From contig NZ_VAWF01000003.1 in the NCBI RefSeq assembly GCF_005869845.1, positions 62,001 through 126,000 on the forward strand: 64,000 bases of DNA, written 5' to 3'. A program made the translations under genes and the position numbers. Shown piece after piece: positions 43,141-50,640 of the stretch; position 1 is the first letter of the stretch; each line of letters begins with the position of its first letter. This stretch comes from Fodinibius saliphilus. GTDB lineage: Bacteria; Bacteroidota; Rhodothermia; Balneolales; Balneolaceae. The notes under the pieces were generated by a model. The model was not told the DNA's origin, made no database searches, and saw nothing but the letters and a program-made list of their open reading frames with translations.

Positions 43141-43227
43141 TTTTTGAAGCATGGGAGGCTCCCCCTTTAGCTACTACGCGAGCGGTGATGGAGAAATTAC
43201 TTCGTCGGCAAGCCTCCTCGTGATGAC
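43141..43227. repeat. palindromic repeat element, right half
   Basis: TTTAGCTACTACGCGAGCGG, ATTACTTCGTCGGCAAGC and CTCCTCGTGATGAC followed by ACTGCTTTTA match the right half of the full units at 31724-31866 and 45924-46070. Confidence 0.75.
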
Positions 43228-43463
43228 ACTGCTTTTATTTTTACAGAAATTCAGGGTGCAGTTTTTTTGTTGGAAAGGGCGAGTTCGATGTATGACAGAG
43301 GCGGCTCAGCTCTATGTTGCCGGTCCGGAATGTTGCAAATAAGTCCAGCAGTGCCTAACATGGCAGTAGTTATCATCCCGCGACAGTTATAGCTTTTAGG
43401 ATGATAGTATTTCTTTTGTACGACAGACTAGAACATATAACCTGTCATAAACTTGGGTTGTGT

Positions 43464-45689
43464 ATGGAAAATGAATCAGGAAAGAAATCCACGCTGCAAG
43501 AGCAAGTGGAGGATCATGAATCCACCATCCAACAGAAGTATGGTACTTTTGGGGGGGTATTTGTACCAACACTGCTGACCATACTGGGAGTGATTTTATT
43601 TCTGCGTCAAGGGTGGGTGATCGGAAATGCCGGTTTACTCGGGGGGTGGCTGAATATAACCCTTGCCTTTGCTATTGTTACCTTTACCGCGTTATCGATG
43701 TCGTGTATTACTACCAATATCCGTATTAAGGCCGGGGGTGCGTATTCGATTATTTCGCAGTCGCTGGGGCTTGAAGTCGGGGGCAGTGTGGGCGTACCGT
43801 TGTACCTGGCACAGACCTTTGCCATCACCATGTATATTTTTGGTTTCCGGGAGGGGTGGCTCTATATCTTTCCGGATCATTATGCTATTCTGGTTGATAT
43901 TTCAGTATTTACCATCCTCTTTATTGTCGCATTCTTAAGTGCGAAATTGGCCTTTCGTATCCAGTATATTATACTAGTGGTTATTGTCGGTGCGTTGGTT
44001 TCGGTAGGGGCTACGGTTTTTACCGGGGCGATGGAGCACAGCATACAGTGGTGGGGCGATTTTCCCGGTGACCCCGAGGGCAATTTTGAGGGCATAAGCT
44101 TTTGGGTGGTTTTTGCTGTTTTCTTTCCGGCGGCAACGGGGATCATGGCCGGGGCTAATATGTCGGGAGAGCTCAAAAATCCCAAAAGAAGTATTCCGCT
44201 GGGCACGCTCTCTGCCATTGCCGTGAGTTATGTGATTTATATTGCTTCCGGATACTGGATGGCCAGGGTGGCCCCGGTGGACGAGCTGGTTAGCAATTAC
44301 AACGTGATGATCGATTATGCGCTGTGGGCTCCGGCTGTGCTGGGGGGGCTGCTGGGGGCGACCTTTTCCTCGGCACTGGCTTCTATTGTTGGGGCACCGC
44401 GTATTCTGCAGGCGCTGGGGGACCATAAGATATTTCCGGGCGGTGAGATTTTCTCAAAACTTGCGGCCAATGGGGAGCCGCGCAATGCTATTCTAATGAC
44501 TGGCGGACTGGTACTGGCAACGTTACTGCTTCGGGATCTAAATACCATTGCCCCGCTCATCACCATGTTTTTCCTGATTACCTATATGATGATCAACCTG
44601 GTGGTGTTTATTGAGCAGCGGATGGATATGATCAGTTTTCGGCCAACCTTTGCGATCCCCAGGTTTGTGCCTTTCCTGGGTACGGTGGGCTGCCTGTTTA
44701 CCATGTTTATTATTAATTCTACTTTTGGGCTCATCTCTCTCGGCTTTGTCATTATTACCTATCTGTATCTTACCAACAGAAAACTTGAGGTTCCTTATGG
44801 GGATATGCGGAGTGGGCTTTTTGTATCCCTGGCTGAGTGGGCGGCCAAGCGGGTTTCCCTGCTTCCGGAAAATAATGAGCGGGCCTGGAAAGCCAACCTG
44901 TTGGTGCCGGTGCGCAGTACCCGGGAATTACGGGGGAGTTTCAGTCTGATCCGTAACCTGGTGTATCCGAAGGGATCGGTAAAGCTGGTGGGTATGAATG
45001 GCAGCAATGCAAGCAGTACGTTCAGGGATTCGCTGATGGATTTTGCTATGGCGTTCAGCAGAGAAAATGTTTACAGCCGATGGAGTGTCATTGATTCAGG
45101 TGATTTTAAACAGGCAGTTCTCACGTCACTACAGACGCTTCAGGGCACTTTTTTCAGGCCTAATATTCTCTTTCTTCGATTGCCGGGGCACAAACGGTAC
45201 GATGAAGAGCTTTACTCAATCATCAACGAGGCGCGCCTCAACAATATGGGTATTCAGCTCTATGTCGAAGATCCCATTGCGCAACTGGGGAGAAGTTCGT
45301 CTATCAATGTGTGGATTAGGGAGCAGAGTCCCGAGTGGGATCTGAGTATGGAGCTGGGCAATATGGATCTGGCACTGCTTACGGCTTATAAGCTCAAAGT
45401 TAACTGGAATGCACAGATGCGGGTCATTACTGTGGTAGAAGAGGATCATGAGGAAGAGGCGTACCGTTATCTGGATAACCTGCTGGATGCAGCGCGCCTG
45501 CCGGGTGCCGAGCCCCATGTTGAAGTGGGTACCTTTGATAAAGCTATTCAGAAGGCCCCGCAAGCCGATCTCGATCTGTTGGGGTTGCCTGAAAATCCGG
45601 ACTTGGATGAGCTGCGTTCGTATGTGGAGTTAACTCAGTCGGCCTGTGTGTTTGTGGCCGATTCGGGCAATGAGAATATATTGGCGTAG
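43464..45689 (+). CDS. SLC12/cation-chloride-cotransporter-like permease
   Basis: A protein of 741 residues from the ATG at 43464 (MENESGKK...). The ATG at 43401 would add 21 residues with no family-like character. The APC-fold core has about 12 hydrophobic segments beginning FGGVFVPTLLTILGVILFLRQG, the signature start of SLC12 transporters. It continues with RIKAGGAYSIISQSLGLEVGG and FFPAATGIMAGANMSGELKNPKRSIP. A ~250-residue cytoplasmic C-terminal domain follows. Family members move Na+/K+/Cl- or amino acids. Transport specificity cannot be read here. The gene is flanked by repeats on both sides. Confidence 0.9.
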   Translation: MENESGKKSTLQEQVEDHESTIQQKYGTFGGVFVPTLLTILGVILFLRQGWVIGNAGLLGGWLNITLAFAIVTFTALSMSCITTNIRIKAGGAYSIISQSLGLEVGGSVGVPLYLAQTFAITMYIFGFREGWLYIFPDHYAILVDISVFTILFIVAFLSAKLAFRIQYIILVVIVGALVSVGATVFTGAMEHSIQWWGDFPGDPEGNFEGISFWVVFAVFFPAATGIMAGANMSGELKNPKRSIPLGTLSAIAVSYVIYIASGYWMARVAPVDELVSNYNVMIDYALWAPAVLGGLLGATFSSALASIVGAPRILQALGDHKIFPGGEIFSKLAANGEPRNAILMTGGLVLATLLLRDLNTIAPLITMFFLITYMMINLVVFIEQRMDMISFRPTFAIPRFVPFLGTVGCLFTMFIINSTFGLISLGFVIITYLYLTNRKLEVPYGDMRSGLFVSLAEWAAKRVSLLPENNERAWKANLLVPVRSTRELRGSFSLIRNLVYPKGSVKLVGMNGSNASSTFRDSLMDFAMAFSRENVYSRWSVIDSGDFKQAVLTSLQTLQGTFFRPNILFLRLPGHKRYDEELYSIINEARLNNMGIQLYVEDPIAQLGRSSSINVWIREQSPEWDLSMELGNMDLALLTAYKLKVNWNAQMRVITVVEEDHEEEAYRYLDNLLDAARLPGAEPHVEVGTFDKAIQKAPQADLDLLGLPENPDLDELRSYVELTQSACVFVADSGNENILA

Positions 45690-46085
45690 GGTTTGTCACT
45701 GCTTTTATTATTCCCCCATCAACGGCTGTCATGGTGAGCCCATCTATGCTAAAGCTTCGAAGGGCAGGCGTAGCCGAACCATCTCCCAGAAATAATTGGT
45801 GCCCTTTAGATTCTACGCGGATTGCCATCGGGAGATCCTTCCGCTCCGGTCAGGATGACACTGCTTTTGGCACCCACTCACGAAATGACACTACTTTAAA
45901 AGGTACACATTAAAACAACGCTCGTCATTGCGAGGAGTACCGTGGGTTGACGGGACGACGCGGCAATCTCCTTGACGCAACCGGTTGAGGTGTGAAGGTT
46001 ACCCTTTAGCTACTAGGCGAGCGGTAATGGGTAGATTACTTCGTCGTTACAAGCAACTCCTCGTAATGACATTGCTTTTATTTTG
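45690..46085. repeat. tandem array of palindromic repeat units (two units)
   Basis: The linker CACTGCTTTTATTATTCC (45696-) precedes a degenerate unit 45728-45859 (GTCATGGTGAGC ... GGTCAGGATGAC). A second linker leads to the full unit 45924-46070 (GTCATTGCGAGGAG ... CTCCTCGTAATGAC), followed by ATTGCTTTTA. No gene is present in this 396-nt stretch. Confidence 0.82.
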
Positions 46086-46379
46086 TTAGCGTATAAGCTC
46101 TTCATACAAGTCCCGCCAGTCGGGGTTTAACTCTTCGATCAAGTCTATTTTCTTTTGTCGAGAACCTGCCTTAATCTGTTTTTCTCGGTCGATCGCATCT
46201 TGCGGATGGTCGTATTCATCAATATATACCATTTTTGTGCAGTTGTACCGTTTTGTAAAGCCATCTGTCAATTGTTGCTTGTGTTGCCAGCCCCGTTTTA
46301 TAATATCTCCCGTCATACCGGTGTAGAGTACGGTGTGGTGGGGATTGGTCATGATATAGACGTGGTATTTTTGCTCCAT
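46086..46379 (-). CDS. single-domain GIY-YIG endonuclease-like protein
   Basis: A 97-residue GIY-YIG protein (UPF0213-like). YHVYIMTN and VLYTGMTGD supply the paired GIY and YIG-type strands, Arg/His follow in IKRGWQHK, and the metal-binding Glu is in DREKQIK. The C-terminus ends LNPDWRDLYEELIR, common in this family. The function is unproven; the fold suggests DNA cleavage. The gene occupies the linker between a full repeat unit (45924-46070) and an identical left half-unit (46435-46505). Confidence 0.88.
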   Translation of the reverse strand: MEQKYHVYIMTNPHHTVLYTGMTGDIIKRGWQHKQQLTDGFTKRYNCTKMVYIDEYDHPQDAIDREKQIKAGSRQKKIDLIEELNPDWRDLYEELIR

Positions 46380-46434
46380 AAGGTGGTAAGACCTATTTGA
46401 GCGGTATCCCTTACGATCTTGTTAAACAACGCCT

Positions 46435-46505
46435 GTCATTGCGAGGAGTACCGTGGGTTGACGGGACGACGCGGCAATCTCCTTGACGCAACCGGTTGAG
46501 GTGTG
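46435..46505. repeat. 71-nt direct repeat, identical to 45924-45994
   Basis: From GTCATTGCGAGGAG to GGTTGAGGTGTG every base agrees with 45924-45994 by eye. The copy stops after the left half; the right half is missing. With the first copy it brackets the GIY-YIG gene. Confidence 0.92.
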
Positions 46506-46613
46506 TACGTAAAAGAAATTGGGTGATGGGAGTACTAACGTTCCTATTTGCCTCTTTCCTTGTGCCATTGTATATAACCGGATAAAATAGTTATACAATA
46601 GAGGAATAGGGCT

Positions 46614-47384
46614 ATGTCAGAAATCACTACTATTGACGGCGTACTTGATGAGCTCAATAATATCATCGAAACTACGGTGGAAGAGGGGAGCCCGCTGGCA
46701 ATTTTTGCCTTTGTATATCGCAGAACTACTGCCAAGATAGCGGAGGGGATTGCCAAGGGGCAGTTCGAAGATCCCCAAAGGATGGAGCGTTTTGACGTCA
46801 TTTTTGCGAAGAAATATATTCGGGCCTTTTGGTCTTACCGCCATGATAAGCCGGTAGCGGTTGTGTGGAAAATTGCTTTTGATGCTGCAGTGGATTCTGG
46901 CGGTCGAAAAGCGGTTATTCTTCAGCACCTTCTGTTGGGAATGAATGCACATATTAACCTGGACCTAAGTATTGCGGCAGCTGAGACTGTTCCAGAGGGA
47001 CAAATACAGTCCCTCAAGAAAGATTTTATGATGGTAAATACCCTGCTCGAGGAGTTGATAGATGAGATGCAAGAACGGATTGCCCGAGCGTCACCGCTGC
47101 TGTTTTTGATCGATTGGATGGGGAAGAAAAATGATGAGGCTGTTGTTAATTTCAGCATCAGGAGGGCCCGATATTTTGCATGGAATGCCGCTGTAACCCT
47201 GTCGCATGCCGATGAGCAGGAGAAGGAGCATATTATTCGTGATATGGATGAGCACATTGCAAAGGTTGCTAAGGGTGTGCTTGCTCCTCCGGGTTTTTTG
47301 ATTCCCAAAGTCCTTAGCCTGATAGGCATGTTTGAGGAAAAAGAAATCTTGGTGGTTGTTGAGAAGTTGAAGGGCGAGGGTTAG
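46614..47384 (+). CDS. DUF5995 family protein
   Basis: A 256-residue cytoplasmic, mostly helical protein. The segment VILQHLLLGMNAHINLDLSIA is the DUF5995 hallmark, preceded by YIRAFWSYRHDKPVAVVWKIAFDAA. The conserved His and Asn suggest a metal or ligand site, but no activity is known to me. The last ~40 residues (GVLAPPGFLIPKVLSLIGMFEE) are hydrophobic and may be membrane-peripheral. It stands alone between repeat regions. Confidence 0.85.
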   Translation: MSEITTIDGVLDELNNIIETTVEEGSPLAIFAFVYRRTTAKIAEGIAKGQFEDPQRMERFDVIFAKKYIRAFWSYRHDKPVAVVWKIAFDAAVDSGGRKAVILQHLLLGMNAHINLDLSIAAAETVPEGQIQSLKKDFMMVNTLLEELIDEMQERIARASPLLFLIDWMGKKNDEAVVNFSIRRARYFAWNAAVTLSHADEQEKEHIIRDMDEHIAKVAKGVLAPPGFLIPKVLSLIGMFEEKEILVVVEKLKGEG

Positions 47385-47454
47385 ATATTGAAAGTTGTAA
47401 GATTGAAGGTGCCTTTAGTTATTTTGTGAGAGTATCGGTGAAATAGGTTCTTTT

Positions 47455-47610
47455 GAAAAATTCCCCTCTAGAGAGGGTAGGCACTCGGTGGTTGTCCGGA
47501 GGGGCGGTGTGTATTAGTAGTAACTTGGCAACTGGACTCATCCCGTCTCATACCTCGGCATTCCTCCGGTGGGTTTCAATAATCGAGGTGTGTACGGAAA
47601 AGTAATTTTG
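47455..47610. repeat. second intergenic repeat type (CCCCTCTAGAGAGGG family)
   Basis: CCCCTCTAGAGAGGG (47463-47477) is a near-palindrome related to CCCCTCTGGAGAGGGG at 43074-43089. Both are followed by G-rich text ending in GGTGTGTA (47507 and 43121 regions), and a degenerate copy with CATTCCTCCGGTGGG and GAGGTGTGTACGGAAAAG ends near 47605. It fills most of the space between the DUF5995 and PAS genes. Confidence 0.55.
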
Positions 47611-47644
47611 TAATAAAATCTTCCTCATTCACTTTCTCAAAGCA

Positions 47645-49036
47645 TCAAGAAGCATGTGTATGTTTCTTTAGTTTTGAGGCCAATGATTTCAGATCTTTTT
47701 CTCTTTCTTTGTACTCCACTCCCATCTTTTGGTGTCTATGTATGAGGTTAGATAGTTTGTCGAGATGGTTTTGAGCTGTTGTTACCTCTTGTAACAATTC
47801 TTTAATAGTGGTATGAAAAGAATTTCCATCATCATTAAGACGGGCGACTTCTACTTTACCGGTATTATGGATTAATCGTAAAATAAGCAGGAATTTTTCG
47901 ATCTCTTCTACATTACCGAGAAGATTTTTCAGATAGTCAGGGAGTTTCCCCAAGCCGTTGCTGATAGAGGAGAGGCGAGGCAAAAAAGAATCGTAGAGCA
48001 GTTCTATCACTTTGTCAGGGGTAATGGTCGATTTTTTGTCTTCGTAAACTTTGTTTGCAATTTCATCCATAAAGTCGATAGCCATTTCGACTTGGAGCTT
48101 AGAGGATAGGATGTCAAAATTGAGCATGCTGATGAGGTCACTTAATCCCTGTATGTTATTTTTCATATCAAGGAGCTTTTCTTCACCTTCAATAGATTGA
48201 TCTCCCATCTGCTCAGCGATCACCGATAAGGCAATGTCGTCTTGATCCAGTTTTGAAGAGCCAATCTGTGCATTAATGGACAAGAGTAGAATAGAACGGG
48301 CCAGCTCCAGGATGTAGTCTGAATATTGAACCAAGTCCGAGTGAATGTCTTTGAGTGTATTCAGTGAGATAACCAATTCCTGGAGTACCGGTTCCAGTTC
48401 CAGTAAAGCGTCAGGGAATTCATCAGTATGAGTTTGGCTACGTGTGGTTTTGGATGTGTTAGCCAGTGCTTCTTCGCGTTTGTACATCTCTTGCCGCAAG
48501 GCATCCCACATAAAAGTTTCATAATTGGCAAAACCTTCATTTTTCAAAAGTTGCAGCAGGTACTGCTCAGATTGTTCTAAGGCTTCACGTTTTCCGACCT
48601 CCTTTTCTCTGCTCTTTTCCACTTGCAGCGTTTCGTCATAAATATCTTTTATCTTGCCAAAAAGATGGCTTGTGGGTTTTAAACGAATTGAGAGATAGCC
48701 GTCTTCACAGGGAAAGGCTAGTGCTTTAACCCAATAATATGAACCGTCTTTCGCCATATTTTTAACATAAGCACCAACCGGTTTATTGGCTTTCAATCGG
48801 TCCCAAAAGATTTTAAATAGGGCTCGCGGCATATCGGGATGGCGAATAAGCTTATGGGGCTGCCCGATAATTTCATCGTGATCGAATTTACTGACCCGCT
48901 GAAATATTTCATTGACAAAGGTCATATTTGATTTAGGATCGGTAACCGAGAAAAAGAGCTCGTAAATTTTAAATGGACTTTCCTGGTTTGTGGGAACAGC
49001 AGTTCGCAGATCTTTCAGTTTTTTTTCAGAAATCAT
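47645..49036 (-). CDS. soluble PAS sensor with degenerate MCP-like signalling domain
   Basis: A protein of about 463 residues from the ATG at 49036 (an in-frame GTG at 49069 would add 11). The N-terminal Aer-type PAS domain (about 20-130) has GQPHKLIRHPDMP, AYVKNMAKDGSYYWV and a terminal strand. The C-terminal half is helical, and LLLSINAQIGSSKL...VIAEQMGDQS matches the hairpin tip of chemoreceptors in outline, but the canonical EAARAGE is lost. There are no membrane segments or HAMP. It is probably a cytoplasmic redox or energy sensor, perhaps for a chemotaxis-like output. No che genes are nearby. Confidence 0.8.
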   Translation of the reverse strand: MISEKKLKDLRTAVPTNQESPFKIYELFFSVTDPKSNMTFVNEIFQRVSKFDHDEIIGQPHKLIRHPDMPRALFKIFWDRLKANKPVGAYVKNMAKDGSYYWVKALAFPCEDGYLSIRLKPTSHLFGKIKDIYDETLQVEKSREKEVGKREALEQSEQYLLQLLKNEGFANYETFMWDALRQEMYKREEALANTSKTTRSQTHTDEFPDALLELEPVLQELVISLNTLKDIHSDLVQYSDYILELARSILLLSINAQIGSSKLDQDDIALSVIAEQMGDQSIEGEEKLLDMKNNIQGLSDLISMLNFDILSSKLQVEMAIDFMDEIANKVYEDKKSTITPDKVIELLYDSFLPRLSSISNGLGKLPDYLKNLLGNVEEIEKFLLILRLIHNTGKVEVARLNDDGNSFHTTIKELLQEVTTAQNHLDKLSNLIHRHQKMGVEYKEREKDLKSLASKLKKHTHAS

Positions 49037-49323
49037 AGTTATGATATTGTGACTACTTATGTGCACCACTTTTATCGTCTATATCTTTAAAACCTTTAAT
49101 GATATACTTGTAGCTGATATAGTATCCATGAGAAAGGGAAAAGTTCGAAATATGGTCAGAAAAAAAGATCCTCTCCGGCGAAAAAACACAAATAGCCAGT
49201 TTGTAGATAGTGCGTAGTCAGCTGAGAATTGGAATAGACAAGAAGGGTAAGTGGCTCTTGCCGGAAGAGGAATATGGTTATCTAGTTAGTTAAATGAATA
49301 TTTATTTTTAGGCATACACATTA

Positions 49324-49800
49324 TTACTCCTTCTCATAATCACTTTCCATAGTTGTTTGTTTCGTCATGGGCATTGCTTCAACTTGGGTATGGAGGATAG
49401 CTTTCCAATCATTATCGGCATTGACCCATGTAGAGGTTGAATAATATTTGCCGTCAAATTCTGTGCCTTCGGCATTCATTCCTGATGCTTCTGCGGTATA
49501 TATTACAACCACTACATTATCAGCAGGATGCATGAATTTAAAGTCAGAAAGTTTATATGAATCCATTTGCATTCCGGATAACCGTTCTATTTCATCCATT
49601 CTGCTAGTATAGCCACTATTGTATACCGACATCATATCATCGGCGGTACTTTTTTTGAACACTTCTATGTCACCATTTTTAATAGCTTCATAAATCGCTT
49701 TTTCTTTGGCTTTTATCGCTTCTTTCACCTCTTTCATTTGCCCATATGAAACTGAGACTATAAATAAGAGGATTATTGTTCCTATTAGTGAACGTTTCAT
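49324..49800 (-). CDS. secreted SnoaL/DUF4440-like (NTF2-fold) protein
   Basis: A 158-residue protein with a signal peptide ending in SVSYGQ. The mature part begins with a helix KEAIKAKEKAIYEAIKNGD, then FKKSTADDMMSVY and beta strands with VVVVIYTAEASG and YYSTSTWVNADNDWKAILHTQ, the DUF4440 pattern. The role is unknown; the cone-shaped NTF2 fold usually binds small hydrophobic ligands. The neighbouring minus-strand gene (85 nt upstream) also encodes a small secreted protein. Confidence 0.82.
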   Translation of the reverse strand: MKRSLIGTIILLFIVSVSYGQMKEVKEAIKAKEKAIYEAIKNGDIEVFKKSTADDMMSVYNSGYTSRMDEIERLSGMQMDSYKLSDFKFMHPADNVVVVIYTAEASGMNAEGTEFDGKYYSTSTWVNADNDWKAILHTQVEAMPMTKQTTMESDYEKE

Positions 49801-49885
49801 AGTTACTCCCTTTGTATTTGTGTTTTGGTTAAAAAAGAAACAGGGGGGCTTTTTGTTAGTTATAAGCCCCTGAAAAATTATCTGA

Positions 49886-50356
49886 TTAGTTGTTACTACC
49901 CATGGTTTTGGAAGTCATCTCTTCTTGAGTGGTAGCTAAGTATGAAGTGGATTGGTTAATGAGATCCATATAATCAGTCATGACTTTCATAGCTTTTTCC
50001 ATCCCGCCTTCCTGTTTGGCCATGGCGGCCCACCATTTTTCGTCATTTGGATGCACTTCCCATTCCATTTCAGAAATATCTTTCATGGTCCAAATAAACA
50101 TCATATCCCATTCGCCGGTTTTCATCTCCATAACTTGCGGACCTGGTACGTCTGATTCCATACCGGCTTTTTCAAAATGGTTTTTGATAATATTCTTAGC
50201 TTTGTTGATAGTACCCGGTTTATATTTTACCAGTACTACCTGGTGCCAGGTATGGCCTTCCATCTTTTTTGCTTTTGGCATTTCTTGTGCATTTGCAGTA
50301 GAAATGCTCATCATAAAGAAACATATAAAAACACTACTCACTATTAGTTGTCTCAT
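49886..50356 (-). CDS. secreted protein, possible dimeric alpha-beta barrel (NIPSNAP/ABM-like)
   Basis: A 156-residue protein with a signal peptide ending in STANAQ. Mature residues WHQVVLVKYKPGTINKAKNIIKNHF and GEWDMMFIWTMKDI form a beta-helix-beta pattern like dimeric alpha-beta barrel proteins. It is rich in Met and Trp. No catalytic residue is evident. It is probably in the same transcription unit as the DUF4440-like gene downstream. The family assignment is tentative. Confidence 0.7.
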   Translation of the reverse strand: MRQLIVSSVFICFFMMSISTANAQEMPKAKKMEGHTWHQVVLVKYKPGTINKAKNIIKNHFEKAGMESDVPGPQVMEMKTGEWDMMFIWTMKDISEMEWEVHPNDEKWWAAMAKQEGGMEKAMKVMTDYMDLINQSTSYLATTQEEMTSKTMGSNN

Positions 50357-50640
50357 AACACCTCATCCTTTTGTTTATACTTTTTAGCATGTTAGTAGAT
50401 AGGATATAAGCGGCTACACCTTGGTAAGGTTTTGTGTAGTAGTTAAGGTGGGGAGAACCCTGACAGCAAGGGTGGGTATGATATTGGCAATGGGTTTAAT
50501 TTAGAATTCTGTATTCGGAAAGCGCCAATACATAGCCAGTCAATTTCTGAATCCCGTATTTCCTATTACTCTTTCTAAAACGCTATCTCTTACTTCGGGA
50601 TGAAAGGATGTTTTTTATCTGATCCGAAAGAACAGGATAG

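Larger units (their letters stand above)
42300..43463. other. 1.16-kb intergenic region: AT-rich island edge and repeats
   Basis: 42300-42540 is AT-rich and continues the island composition. It holds the palindrome TGACA-N6-TGTCA (42353-42368) upstream of the methyltransferase gene. From about 42650 it is a mosaic of repeat units: a right half to 42770, a full unit at 42801-42938, then CCACCCCGCTCCGCC and CCCCTCCGGTGGAGGGG, the hairpin CCCCTCTGGAGAGGGG (43074-43089), and a right half ending at 43227. No gene is supported. Confidence 0.6.

Noticed and set aside
45924-46505. Two identical 71-nt repeats considered as a CRISPR array
   Set aside because: Only two copies occur at this spacing, the interval is a gene, the repeats are long with internal palindromes, and no cas gene is present.
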